A stretch of 11,334 bases of DNA from Planktotalea sp. (GTDB lineage Bacteria > Pseudomonadota > Alphaproteobacteria > Rhodobacterales > Rhodobacteraceae), in assembly GCA_024645145.1 (NCBI GenBank), contig JAHEGL010000007.1, forward strand, positions 1 through 11,334, given 5' to 3'. Below, piece after piece: positions 1 through 7,132 of this stretch. The position numbers and the translations under genes are program-made. The notes under the pieces were generated by a model. It was not told the origin of the DNA. It made no database searches and worked only from the letters and a program-made list of their open reading frames with translations. The number at the start of each line of letters is the position of its first letter. The stretch's first letter is position 1.

Positions 1-553
1 CACAGGATCCAGTCTCAGCGCCAAAAGGACGTGGCTTCCGGCGCTTTTTTGGGCGCGCATGGATCGGCTCGTTTCGTGCTGGCTACGCGGCTGAAAGCAA
101 CGACACAAAGGGCAGGGGTTTCATCCCTACGTAATGTACCAACTTGGGGGCGCGGCGTGCTTGCTTGCAGCCTTCGCGCTTAGCGGTGTCAAAGGGGTGC
201 TTATTTGGGCATTGATCGGGCTCTATGCGCAGCTTCAGATCTTTCTGAGCGACTATGTCCAGCACTACGGCTTGCGCCGCAAAATGTTGGCAAATGACAA
301 GTTTGAACCTGTTGGCCCACAACTCATTTGGAATACACCGCACCGCTTTTCTTTGGCGATGATGTTGAATGCCCCACGTCACTCAGACCACCACACCCAT
401 CAGAGCCGAAACTATCCGTCAATACAACTGGTTGGGGGTGACATGCCGATGCTTCCCTACAGCCTGCCTATGATGGCGGTGATTGCATTGATGCCGCGCC
501 TTTGGCGCCGCGTTATGGATGGGCGCGTGGCTCAATGGGAAACCCAGCCTTAG
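1..553 (+). pseudogene. alkB: Alkane 1-monooxygenase (AlkB-like), C-terminal part, frame interrupted
   Basis: This is the 3' part of an integral-membrane di-iron alkane hydroxylase, which oxidises terminal methyl groups of alkanes using rubredoxin electrons; the 5' part lies before the window. From base 3 the frame reads DPVSAPKG, then WIGSFRAG, matching the AlkB segment just after the second histidine box, and it stops at TAA 132-134. The match resumes one base back in another phase (HPYVMYQLGG from base 122) and runs to TAG at 551-553. That part has two hydrophobic stretches, the HYGL motif, the third histidine box RHSDHH and the ending LWRRVMD, all typical of AlkB. Restoring one base near the G run at 115-118 gives one continuous protein. 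An ATG at 134 overlaps the TAA (TAATG), so re-initiation is conceivable, but no good ribosome site is seen. It could be a pseudogene, a homopolymer sequencing error, or a frameshifted gene. Family assignment is firm; broken status is uncertain. Confidence 0.75.
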
Positions 554-644
554 CTTCGCTTTTCGGATCAACCTGACAAACCCTTCAAATGTTGATCATT
601 TACAACCGCCTTCGCAGTGCCGAGAGCGGGTCACACCAATGAAG

Positions 645-660
645 CCCCCTGATCAGGGGG
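645..660. repeat. 16-bp perfect GC-rich palindrome
   Basis: CCCCCTGATCAGGGGG is perfectly self-complementary and lies between the alkB-like gene and the lipoprotein gene. No T-run follows on the plus strand, so it is not a standard intrinsic terminator, though it may still form a hairpin that stops or stabilises the upstream transcript. A protein-binding operator is the alternative. Confidence 0.5.
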
Positions 661-667
661 GAGACGC

Positions 668-703
668 ATCAAATTGGTTTGCGAGAAAACACCATAATTT
701 GAT
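668..703. repeat. Inverted repeat, 8-bp arms, in the lipoprotein gene leader
   Basis: ATCAAATT (668-675) and AATTTGAT (696-703) are perfect inverted copies separated by 20 bp, ending 17 bp before the start codon of the lipoprotein gene. It could be an operator or an mRNA hairpin. Arms of 8 bp at this distance can arise by chance, so this is weak evidence. Confidence 0.25.
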
Positions 704-720
704 CAATCATTAGGTGTATT

Positions 721-1395
721 ATGACAACTTTCAAAACCTTTCGCATTACGACAGCTTTGTGTGGAATTACTGCCTTAGCTGCGTGTAATTCAGCAACGCC
801 CACCGCAAATATGACAGATCCCGCCACGACACCGGCGAAAATGGTGGCGACCTCGGGCATGACACCGACAGCTGCTTCTACAAATAGCTTTGTCACTGCA
901 TTCGATGCATCCAATGCACAACTTGCAACGACCACTCCAATGACCGGAACTGCGAATTACACAGGTGAGGTAGAAGTGCACACCACCGCAAGCCTCACTG
1001 ATCCGGAAAATGTCGTTTACGGCGATCTTGCCATGGATGTGAACTTTGGCGGAGCAGCATCCCCAATCACAGCAACAGTCTCGAACATAGAAGGTCGCAT
1101 TGGCGGAGTTGATACGAAAGTGACAGGCACGCTTAGTAGTGCGGGCAGCTCGGGCATTAATCAGGTGGTTGCTTTGCCAGTTTTGGGAACGACAGCCACA
1201 AGTATCGCTGTGCGAGCAGATGGCGCCTTGGCAGATCCAACGGGCACTTTGACCGGAAATGCTCAGATGACCTTTGCAGGCACAGTGCGCGGCACAAATG
1301 GCGCGAGCATTACAGGGTCCAACTCTGTCGTGATTACTGAAACAGGCGGAGCGAACAAACTCAACACAGGCGGTCGCTTTTACGCAGATCGTTAA
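721..1395 (+). CDS. Predicted outer-membrane lipoprotein, beta-rich, TbpB-barrel-like
   Basis: This encodes 224 residues with a lipoprotein signal peptide: basic start, hydrophobic core, and lipobox LAAC with the lipidated cysteine at residue 22. Asn rather than Asp at +2 argues against strict inner-membrane retention, so outer-membrane anchoring is inferred. Residues 23-72 form a Thr/Ala/Pro/Ser-rich linker. Residues 73-224 are rich in Gly, Thr, Ser and Val in alternating patterns (ANYTGEVEVHTT, GDLAMDVNFGG, GTLTGNAQMTFAGTV) and end GGRFYADR, resembling the small beta-barrel domain seen in transferrin-binding-protein-like surface lipoproteins. That resemblance is from pattern only, and no ligand can be named. 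The start has a modest AGGTG four bases upstream. No partner transporter gene is next to it. It ends at a convergent terminator facing amt. Lipoprotein status is well supported; function is unknown. Confidence 0.7.
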   Translation: MTTFKTFRITTALCGITALAACNSATPTANMTDPATTPAKMVATSGMTPTAASTNSFVTAFDASNAQLATTTPMTGTANYTGEVEVHTTASLTDPENVVYGDLAMDVNFGGAASPITATVSNIEGRIGGVDTKVTGTLSSAGSSGINQVVALPVLGTTATSIAVRADGALADPTGTLTGNAQMTFAGTVRGTNGASITGSNSVVITETGGANKLNTGGRFYADR

Positions 1396-1418
1396 GTTAA
1401 CGGTTTAACTCAAGAAGT

Positions 1419-1444
1419 AAGGGCTCTGAAACTTCAGAGCCCTT
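1419..1444. terminator. Bidirectional intrinsic terminator between lipoprotein gene and amt
   Basis: Perfect 12-bp arms (AAGGGCTCTGAA and TTCAGAGCCCTT) enclose a 2-base spacer, so in practice a slightly shorter stem with a small loop. A short T-run follows on the plus strand (1443-1445), and a matching short run is present on the minus strand. It lies 23 bases after the lipoprotein stop and 23 bases after the amt stop, which suits a shared terminator for convergent genes. Confidence 0.8.
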
Positions 1445-1467
1445 TACCATTGTTTGTGCTGTTACTT

Positions 1468-2646
1468 TTAGGATGACATGTCGTAGGCACGTTCTCCGTG
1501 CACCGCGAGATCAAGCCCATTGGTTTCTGTTTCTTCATCCACACGCAATGGTGTGATCGCTTTTACAATGTAGATCAGAACGAGTGTCATAACGATTGTG
1601 TAAACACCAACGATCGCCAACCCACCAATCTGAGCCACCCAAGAACCGGCACCAAACGCTGCAATCATGAGCGTTCCAAAGATACCACCAACGCCGTGCA
1701 CTGCGAAAACATCGAGTGTATCATCGATCTTGAGACGGTTGCGAATGACAACTACCGCTTCTTGGCACAAGACACCCGCAACCGCACCGATGATCAGTGC
1801 CTCAATAGGCCCAACAAAGCCAGACGCTGGCGTGATAGAGGCAAGACCGGCAATTGTACCTGTAACGATGCCCACAAGGCTGGATTTGCCAAACTTGATG
1901 CGCTCCCAAAGGGCCCAGGACAAAGACGCTGTCGCCGCAGAGATATGCGTCACGGTCAAAGCCATCGCCGCACCACCATCTGCCGCAAGCTGAGAGCCGC
2001 CGTTAAAGCCGAACCAACCGACCCAAAGCATCGCAGCACCAATCATCACGAAACCAGGGTTATGCGGGGGCGTTGTCTGGTTTTTACGTGGCCCAAGGAA
2101 GACAGCAATAAGCAAAGCCGCCAAACCAGCGGTCTCGTGCACCACAATGCCGCCCGCAAAGTCTCTGACACCTGTTTCGCCAAAGACACCACCGTCCGAC
2201 AACATGCCCCCGCCCCAGATCCAATGCACGACAGGCGCGTAGCACAAAAGCATCCAAAAGCCCGAGAACAGCAGGACAAAGCCGAATCCTACGCGCTCAA
2301 CATAGGCGCCAACAATAAGTGCGGGCGTGATAATCGCGAATGTCATTTGGAAGGCAAAGAACAGGATTTCAGGGATCGTGCCAGACAGGCTATCCGCCGT
2401 CACACCGCTCAGGAACGCCTTGCCCAGACCGCCCCAATAAGGACCACCATCGCCAAATGCGATCGAATAACCAAAGGCGAGCCAAAGAACGCTCATCAAA
2501 CAAGCGATCGCATAGCAGTGCATGAAAACACTGAGCACGTTGCGCGCCCGCACGAGACCGCCATAAAACAGCGCAAGGCCGGGCAGGGTCATAAACAAAA
2601 CCAATGCCGTCGCGACAATGATCCAACTTGTATCGGCACCGTTCAT
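1468..2646 (-). CDS. amt: Ammonium channel/transporter Amt
   Basis: Encodes a 392-residue Amt/Mep/Rh family channel that brings ammonium across the inner membrane. Multiple hydrophobic helices fill the sequence. Family marks are FYGGLVR (about 27-33), FQMTFAIITPALI (99-111) with the outer phenylalanine region, RDFAGGIVVHETAG with Asp162 and pore histidine His170, GWFGFNGGS (210-218), and FAVHGVGG with the second pore histidine His317. The tail VDEETETNGLDLAVHGERAY matches the cytoplasmic region that contacts PII protein GlnK. The frame is open further upstream to a start at 2778, but the ATG at 2646 is chosen because AAAGGAGG sits six bases before it and the extra 44 residues do not look like Amt. 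No glnK is adjacent, unlike the common glnK-amtB pair. It is read in the same direction as cinA, 156 bp away, with a likely terminator between. Nitrogen control through the nearby ntr genes is inferred, not seen. Confidence 0.95.
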   Translation of the reverse strand: MNGADTSWIIVATALVLFMTLPGLALFYGGLVRARNVLSVFMHCYAIACLMSVLWLAFGYSIAFGDGGPYWGGLGKAFLSGVTADSLSGTIPEILFFAFQMTFAIITPALIVGAYVERVGFGFVLLFSGFWMLLCYAPVVHWIWGGGMLSDGGVFGETGVRDFAGGIVVHETAGLAALLIAVFLGPRKNQTTPPHNPGFVMIGAAMLWVGWFGFNGGSQLAADGGAAMALTVTHISAATASLSWALWERIKFGKSSLVGIVTGTIAGLASITPASGFVGPIEALIIGAVAGVLCQEAVVVIRNRLKIDDTLDVFAVHGVGGIFGTLMIAAFGAGSWVAQIGGLAIVGVYTIVMTLVLIYIVKAITPLRVDEETETNGLDLAVHGERAYDMSS

Positions 2647-2652
2647 CGCGGG

Positions 2653-2660
2653 CCTCCTTT
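2653..2660 (-). promoter_or_regulatory. Ribosome binding site of amt (decides the start)
   Basis: On the minus strand AAAGGAGG lies six bases before the ATG at 2646. This near-perfect Shine-Dalgarno sequence favours that start over upstream in-frame ATGs; one of those, at 2664, partly precedes the site itself. Confidence 0.85.
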
Positions 2661-2763
2661 GCATATAATATAATGATGTGAGGCTGTGTGCGCGCTCAAT
2701 GCTGATGGAAAAAGTGGCTACCGCATGAATCCGCGGTAAAAAATGCAGCAAAATACTAACTGC

Positions 2764-2786
2764 AAAAAAATTAGGCAAAAACCTAA
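2764..2786 (-). terminator. Possible intrinsic terminator after cinA
   Basis: Read on the minus strand, TTAGG (2786-2782) and CCTAA (2775-2771) form a 5-bp stem around a 6-base loop, directly followed by seven Ts (2770-2764). It starts 17 bases after the cinA stop. The stem is short and half A-T, so it may be a weak or leaky terminator and some read-through into amt is possible. Confidence 0.5.
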
Positions 2787-2802
2787 GGGGTGTGATTAAG
2801 AA

Positions 2803-3279
2803 TCAGGCGCTCTCTGAAAGTGTTCGTAGAATCATACTTAATCCATGATCACGTGCCGCGTTGCGCACATTTTCACGACCGAGGGCGCCAAACTCCACTG
2901 TTTCCACTAGTGTCAAACCCGCGTAGCACAGCCCGAAACACACGCGTCCTTCAGGTTTGAAATCCGATCCACCCGGACCCGCGATACCTGTGACAGACAA
3001 AGCAAGTTGCGCAGCAGCGTGTTCAAGCGCACCAGTCGCCATCTCGCGCGCGGTTTCTTCGCTGACCGCGCCGAACGCATCTAAGGCTGCGCTTTGCACG
3101 CCGAGCATCTCACGCTTGGCATCGTTGCTATAGGTGACAAAGCCACGATCAAACACCGCAGAACTGCCTGCAATATCTGTCATTGCCGCGGCAATCAGAC
3201 CACCTGTACAACTTTCAGCCGTGACTATCGTGACACCACTTTGTTTTGCTAACTCAATAACTTGAGATGCCAAGCTCAC
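2803..3279 (-). CDS. pncC: CinA C-terminal domain protein, nicotinamide-nucleotide amidohydrolase
   Basis: Encodes 158 residues, the length of a stand-alone CinA C-terminal (PncC) domain without the N-terminal molybdopterin-binding-like domain. Such enzymes deamidate nicotinamide mononucleotide to nicotinate mononucleotide in pyridine-nucleotide salvage. Diagnostic motifs are TAESCTGG (20-27, with catalytic Ser23), TYSNDAKREMLGV (49-61), GAVSEETAREMA (70-81) and SVTGIAGPGG (95-104). The start is GTG at 3279, and its GTGA overlaps the pgpA stop by four bases, so translation is probably coupled. The gene closes the ispDF-pgpA-cinA set; no metabolic link among the three is needed for that order. 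Family assignment is strong. The exact in vivo substrate rests on the family. Confidence 0.9.
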   Translation of the reverse strand: MSLASQVIELAKQSGVTIVTAESCTGGLIAAAMTDIAGSSAVFDRGFVTYSNDAKREMLGVQSAALDAFGAVSEETAREMATGALEHAAAQLALSVTGIAGPGGSDFKPEGRVCFGLCYAGLTLVETVEFGALGRENVRNAARDHGLSMILRTLSESA

Positions 3280-3773
3280 ATGATCACCAGATGGAAAAAC
3301 GCCGCAAGGATCAAAACGAAAATGGCCGCAAAGATACCCGCGATTACATCGTCAAGCATCACACCAAGCGCGTCGTCACGGCGATCTGCCCATCCCACAA
3401 GCCAAGGCTTGAATATGTCAAACGCGCGGAACAGTAGGAATGCAGCCAGCCAGTCCGGCCAAAGAAGCGTCACATCGATATCAAGGCGCGCCGCCGCGAA
3501 AAAGACGGGCGCAAGCGCGATCCATTGCCCGACAACTTCATCAACAACAACTTCTGAGGGGTCATGATTTTCAAGCCCCTTTGTCATCTGCGCGGTTGCC
3601 CACCAGCCTTTGAAGAAAGCGACAATGATGGCGACGCAAAACAGCCAAAAGCCACCGACTTGATAGATGACAAAACCAATTGGCAGCGCGACGAGCGACC
3701 CCCAAGTGCCCGGCGCTGGCTTCATATACCCAACGAAGCAAACCGTTCCGATCAGGCGTGCAAGCAAGTTCAT
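3276..3773 (-). CDS. pgpA: Phosphatidylglycerophosphatase A
   Basis: A 165-residue integral inner-membrane phosphatase that converts phosphatidylglycerol phosphate to phosphatidylglycerol. Family motifs in order: [10 protein letters not shown] (18-27), [14 protein letters not shown] (71-84), with acidic residues expected to bind Mg2+, and [10 protein letters not shown] (115-124) followed by [12 protein letters not shown] (136-147). Three to four hydrophobic segments are visible, near 29-53, 84-95, 107-119 and 144-163. The ATG at 3771-3773 overlaps the ispDF stop in an ATGA, and its own stop overlaps the cinA GTG, so it is the middle gene of a tightly coupled set. Length and motifs are normal. 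Confidence 0.95.
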   Translation of the reverse strand: MNLLARLIGTVCFVGYMKPAPGTWGSLVALPIGFVIYQVGGFWLFCVAIIVAFFKGWWATAQMTKGLENHDPSEVVVDEVVGQWIALAPVFFAAARLDIDVTLLWPDWLAAFLLFRAFDIFKPWLVGWADRRDDALGVMLDDVIAGIFAAIFVLILAAFFHLVIM

Positions 3774-4918
3774 TTCGCCACCAACGTTGCCGTGGCGAGA
3801 GCCGCAATGCCTTCTTCGCGCCCTGTAAATCCGAGCCGCTCGCTTGTGGTTGCCTTAACCGACACACGATCTTGGGTGATTTCAAGAAGCCGGGCCATCA
3901 TTGCTTTCATCGCCTGCGCGTGGGGGCCAATCTTGGGCTGTTCGCAGATCAGTGTGCAATCCACATTCGATATCGCGAACCCACGGGACGCTGCCAATTG
4001 GACGGCATGGTGTAGGAAAATATCGCTTGCAGCACCTTTCCATTGTGGATCTGAGGGCGGAAAATGCTGACCAATATCTCCATCCCCCAGCGCGCCGTAA
4101 ATCGCATCTGTGACAGCATGCATTCCGACGTCAGCATCAGAATGACCCTTTAAGCTTGTGGTGTAAGGTACTTTTACACCACAAAGAATAACGTGATCAC
4201 CTTCTTCAAACGCATGTACATCAAAGCCATTGCCCAGACGAATATCCACTCTTTGCTCCAGTATTTTGGCAGCCCGAGCGAAGTCATCGGGCAGTGTTAT
4301 CTTTAGGTTATTTTCATCGCCTTCGGTGATCGCCACGTCAAGGCCCGCGATACGCGCAACCTCAACATCATCTGCGGCAACGCCTTTGTGTGACGCATGT
4401 GCGCTCAGGATTGCAGGAAGCGAAAATCCCTGCGGTGTTTGCGCGCGAAACAGGCCAGTGCGATCCTGGGTCCCGCTGACCTTACCATCTTCACCAATCC
4501 AAAGCGCATCGCTGACGGGCAGGGCCGGTGCCGCCCCGTCATAGGTGTGCAGCGCATCCAATACCCCATTAATAACGCGATCACTGACCGTACAGCGCGC
4601 GACATCGTGGATCAAAACATGCGTCACGGTTGGATCAAGCGCTTTTAGGCCATTAAACACCGACCCATCGCGCGTGGCACCCCCATGCACAAGCGTAACG
4701 CCTTCAATATCTTGGGCAAACTCGCCGTCATCAGGATGAATGACCAAGATAACTTGAGCGATATCATTGCGTGACCGAAACCGTGCACAGCTCCATGCCG
4801 CAACAGAATGACCTGAAACCTTTTGCCATTGCTTAGGGATTTCGCCGCCCGCGCGGGTGCCGCGTCCGGCCCCGACGATCACGGCGCCTATGCGCATATT
4901 TTGTTGGTTTGTGTTCAT
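3770..4918 (-). CDS. ispDF: Bifunctional IspD/IspF isoprenoid biosynthesis enzyme
   Basis: A 382-residue fusion for two steps of the MEP (non-mevalonate) isoprenoid pathway. Residues 1-222 are 2-C-methyl-D-erythritol 4-phosphate cytidylyltransferase ([10 protein letters not shown] 16-25, PKQ 28-30, GGATRDGSV 79-87, FRAQTPQGF 157-165, NNLKIT 203-208). Residues 225-382 are 2,4-cyclodiphosphate synthase, with metal ligands Asp233 and His235 in GFDVH and His267 in [15 protein letters not shown], then [10 protein letters not shown] (324-333) and [12 protein letters not shown] (353-364). Fusions of this kind are usual in alphaproteobacteria. The IspD signature normally HDAARP reads HDVARC at 104-109, keeping Asp105 and Arg108. 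The start is not certain: ATG 4918 has a weak GAAAG before it, ATG 4897 is also possible, and a GTG at 4957 lacks a ribosome site. It is first in the set with pgpA and cinA, and divergent from dusB. Confidence 0.95.
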   Translation of the reverse strand: MNTNQQNMRIGAVIVGAGRGTRAGGEIPKQWQKVSGHSVAAWSCARFRSRNDIAQVILVIHPDDGEFAQDIEGVTLVHGGATRDGSVFNGLKALDPTVTHVLIHDVARCTVSDRVINGVLDALHTYDGAAPALPVSDALWIGEDGKVSGTQDRTGLFRAQTPQGFSLPAILSAHASHKGVAADDVEVARIAGLDVAITEGDENNLKITLPDDFARAAKILEQRVDIRLGNGFDVHAFEEGDHVILCGVKVPYTTSLKGHSDADVGMHAVTDAIYGALGDGDIGQHFPPSDPQWKGAASDIFLHHAVQLAASRGFAISNVDCTLICEQPKIGPHAQAMKAMMARLLEITQDRVSVKATTSERLGFTGREEGIAALATATLVAK

Positions 4919-4960
4919 TAAGCTTTCATAGCCAAGCAATAAGATCGGTGCAATCACTGC

Positions 4961-4972
4961 TTAATCGATTAA
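4961..4972. promoter_or_regulatory. 12-bp palindrome in the ispDF/dusB divergent region
   Basis: TTAATCGATTAA is perfectly self-complementary and lies 42 bp upstream of the ispDF start used here, in the AT-rich part of the divergent intergenic region. That position suits an operator or promoter-proximal site. No known regulator is recognised from it. Confidence 0.35.
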
Positions 4973-4978
4973 AATTTA

Positions 4979-5009
4979 GGCAAATAAGAACCCTTGCCAC
5001 TTATTTGCC
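4979..5009. promoter_or_regulatory. Inverted repeat with 10-bp perfect arms, candidate operator
   Basis: GGCAAATAAG (4979-4988) and CTTATTTGCC (5000-5009) are exact inverted copies around an 11-bp spacer. They lie centrally between the divergent ispDF and dusB starts, 45 bp before dusB. No transcript is expected to end here and no T-run follows, so a protein-binding site is more likely than a terminator. It does not fit the usual NtrC half-sites (GCAC/GTGC). A 136-bp divergent region must also hold the promoters of both operons, but no clear -35/-10 pair could be fixed. Confidence 0.5.
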
Positions 5010-5054
5010 CATCGGATCATTGAGCAGTCTCAAAACAAGCGTTAAGACAGCGTT

Positions 5055-6050
5055 ATGACACCTTCACTAAATATCGGCGCGATAGAACTTTCTCCGCCAG
5101 TTTTACTTGCGCCCCTTGCAGGTATCACAGACTTGCCGTTTCGCGATTTGGTCAGTTCTTTTGGTGCGGGCTTGGTCGTGAGTGAGATGGTTGCCAGCCA
5201 AGAGATGGTGCAGGCCAAACCAGGTGTTCGCGAAAAAGCAGAGCTGGGGTTTGAGGCGATAAACACATCTGTACAAATCGCAGGGCGCGATGGGTATTGG
5301 ATGGGTGAGGCGGCCAAGATGGCCGAGGGCAACGGTGCTCAGATCATCGATATCAACATGGGTTGCCCCGCAAAAAAGGTTACAAACGGCTACTCGGGTT
5401 CCGCACTCTTGAAAGACCTTGATCATGCAGTGGGCTTGATTGAAGCGGTGATTGACGCGGTTGACGTACCTGTGACGCTAAAAACCCGCCTTGGTTGGGA
5501 CGCCGACCTGATGAATGCGGCCGAGCTTGCAACGCGCGCCGAAGTTGCTGGGGTAAAAATGCTGACTATTCACGGCAGAACGCGCTGCCAGTTTTTTAAA
5601 GGCCACGCGGATTGGGCCGCGATCAGAGCCATCAAGGACGCTGTGAAGGTTCCGGTGATTGCCAACGGCGATATTGTTGACGCAGAGACTGCGCGCCAAG
5701 CTCTACACTTGAGTGGCGCAGACGGCGTGATGATCGGGCGCGGCGCGCAAGGGCGTCCTTGGGTTTTGGCACAAATCGCAGCCGAACTTTATGACCTTCC
5801 CAAGCCAATCATTCCAAAAGGCCAAGCGCTGATAGAACTGGTGCAGAGCCACTATGCTGCAATGCTGTCGTTTTACGGCGAAGAGCTTGGCAGCCGTGTT
5901 TCGCGCAAGCATTTAGGGTGGTACATGGATGCTGTTGGCACTTTGCCGGTCTTGCGTAAAAAAATACTGACCACGCGCGCACCACAAGAGGTGATGGCGC
6001 TGCTTCCAGAAGCCCTTGCCACACCAAAAAAAGATATGGTGGCCGCATGA
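5055..6050 (+). CDS. dusB: tRNA-dihydrouridine synthase DusB (NifR3 family)
   Basis: A 331-residue FMN-dependent enzyme that reduces uridine to dihydrouridine in tRNA. It is a TIM-barrel Dus protein: APLAGITDLPFR (19-30), the Dus signature INMGCPAKKV (100-109) with catalytic Cys104, LKTRLGW (142-148), TIHGRTRCQF (171-180) for FMN phosphate and substrate contacts, IANGDI (202-207) and GADGVMIGRGAQGRPW (221-236). In Rhodobacter capsulatus this gene is known as nifR3 and heads the ntrBC operon, and the same order is seen here. The ATG at 5055 has only a weak upstream ribosome site. Its stop overlaps the ntrB start as ATGA (6047-6050). Why a tRNA modification gene leads a nitrogen-control operon is not shown by the sequence. 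Confidence 0.95.
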   Translation: MTPSLNIGAIELSPPVLLAPLAGITDLPFRDLVSSFGAGLVVSEMVASQEMVQAKPGVREKAELGFEAINTSVQIAGRDGYWMGEAAKMAEGNGAQIIDINMGCPAKKVTNGYSGSALLKDLDHAVGLIEAVIDAVDVPVTLKTRLGWDADLMNAAELATRAEVAGVKMLTIHGRTRCQFFKGHADWAAIRAIKDAVKVPVIANGDIVDAETARQALHLSGADGVMIGRGAQGRPWVLAQIAAELYDLPKPIIPKGQALIELVQSHYAAMLSFYGEELGSRVSRKHLGWYMDAVGTLPVLRKKILTTRAPQEVMALLPEALATPKKDMVAA

Positions 6051-7132
6051 TCACTGATTCAACGATCTGGATTGCGATGCCGGTTGCAACCGTCCTTATT
6101 GATAAAGACGACAAAATTTCCGACATCAATCCTGCCGCAGAGGGTTTTTTCAACTCATCTGCCAAAGCCCTGACCGGAACGCCAATCTGGGACAAACTCG
6201 CAGTCGACGCACCGATCGAGGGCGCATTAGGCCGCGCGCGCGCCAACATGTCCCCACTGTTTGTCAATGACATCAATGTAGGCACCGGCGAGCGGGCACC
6301 GCTGCAATGCACTTTGCAAATCGCGCCTCTTTCAGGCTTTGACGGCATGATGATCCTGATGATCTCACCAAGGGAATTGGCGGGCCGCCTAAGTCAAAGC
6401 GAGGGCGTAAAGTCGGCGGCGAAATCCGCGATTGGTATGGCGGAAATGCTGGCCCATGAAATCAAAAACCCGTTGGCAGGTATCACAGGTGCTGCTCAAC
6501 TACTGTCGATGAATCTCTCCAGCGAAGACCTCGAGCTCACCGATCTTATTGTCGAAGAATCGCGCCGCATCGTAAAACTGCTCGATCAAGTTGAACAGTT
6601 CGGCAATCTTCATACGCCGGAACTGGAAAGTGTGAACCTGCACGATGTGCTGAACCGCGCGCGGCGCTCGACGTTGCTTGGCGTGGGTGCGCGCATGACA
6701 ATTCAAGAGCACTACGATCCGTCTTTGCCGCATGCGCATGTGGACAAGGATCAATTGCTACAGGTCATTTTGAACTTGCTCAAAAACGCGTCAGAGGCCG
6801 CTCCCGAAACCGGTGGCACAATCAAGCTGCGCACCTATTTCGAACATTCCTACAGCCTGCGCCGCTCGGGCGGCGACGGGCGGGCCTTACCGCTCCAGAT
6901 CGAAGTGATTGATGATGGCCCCGGCCTGCCACCAGAGCTTGCCGACAACGTGTTTGACCCGTTTGTATCAGGTCGCGAAAACGGCACAGGTCTTGGGCTG
7001 GCTTTGGTCTCTAAGATCATTGCGGATCACGGCGGCTGGGTTGCAGTAGATTCCATGCCCGGACGCACGGTTTTTCGACTTTCACTGCCCATGGCGACTA
7101 AAACACCCTCACCAAACAAGGATACCGCGTAA
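6047..7132 (+). CDS. ntrB: Nitrogen-regulation sensor histidine kinase NtrB
   Basis: A 361-residue cytoplasmic histidine kinase with no membrane segments. In enteric bacteria NtrB is held in check by PII protein and phosphorylates NtrC under nitrogen limitation. An N-terminal PAS domain spans about 5-108. The HisKA domain follows with [18 protein letters not shown] (136-153), His137 being the phosphoacceptor. The ATPase domain has the N box NLLKNASEA (243-251), G1 box DDGPGLP (289-295), F box around FDPFVSGR (303-310) and G2 box GTGLGLALV (313-321), all intact. It overlaps dusB by four bases and its TAA overlaps the ntrC ATG (TAATG at 7130-7134), so the three genes are almost certainly co-transcribed and translationally coupled. 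Confidence 0.95.
   Translation: MITDSTIWIAMPVATVLIDKDDKISDINPAAEGFFNSSAKALTGTPIWDKLAVDAPIEGALGRARANMSPLFVNDINVGTGERAPLQCTLQIAPLSGFDGMMILMISPRELAGRLSQSEGVKSAAKSAIGMAEMLAHEIKNPLAGITGAAQLLSMNLSSEDLELTDLIVEESRRIVKLLDQVEQFGNLHTPELESVNLHDVLNRARRSTLLGVGARMTIQEHYDPSLPHAHVDKDQLLQVILNLLKNASEAAPETGGTIKLRTYFEHSYSLRRSGGDGRALPLQIEVIDDGPGLPPELADNVFDPFVSGRENGTGLGLALVSKIIADHGGWVAVDSMPGRTVFRLSLPMATKTPSPNKDTA

Noticed and set aside
589..603. FNR-type box at TTGATCATTTACAA
   Set aside because: The second half matches the ATCAA consensus at only three of five bases.
1498..2673. Long open frame of 391 codons on the plus strand opposite amt
   Set aside because: It is the antisense shadow of a clear Amt gene; its translation is rich in Arg, His, Asn and Thr, lacks any recognisable domain, and has no ribosome site.
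2671..2700. TATA-like sequence just upstream of amt as a -10 box
   Set aside because: It lies so near the ribosome binding site that the transcript would begin inside or beside it, and no -35 is at the right distance.
2719..2738. TACCGC / GCGGTA inverted repeat upstream of amt
   Set aside because: Only 6-bp arms with an 8-bp spacer; common by chance and no known site matches.
2647..2778. N-terminal extension of Amt by 44 residues to an upstream ATG
   Set aside because: The strong AAAGGAGG site fits the ATG at 2646, Amt homology begins there, and the extension runs through the cinA-amt intergenic region.
2740..2790. Possible sigma-54 (-24/-12) promoter before amt on the minus strand (TTGCC...TTTTTGCA)
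   Set aside because: The spacing between the elements is two bases too long and the invariant GG is missing; the NtrC here also lacks the sigma-54 contact loop.
4919..4957. Longer IspDF from a GTG at 4957
   Set aside because: No ribosome site precedes it and the added 13 residues are unlike the IspD start.
2771..4984. Shared TTTGCCTAA sequence upstream of amt and ispDF
   Set aside because: A 9-base match in AT-rich DNA is expected by chance in a window this size, and its distance from the two starts differs.
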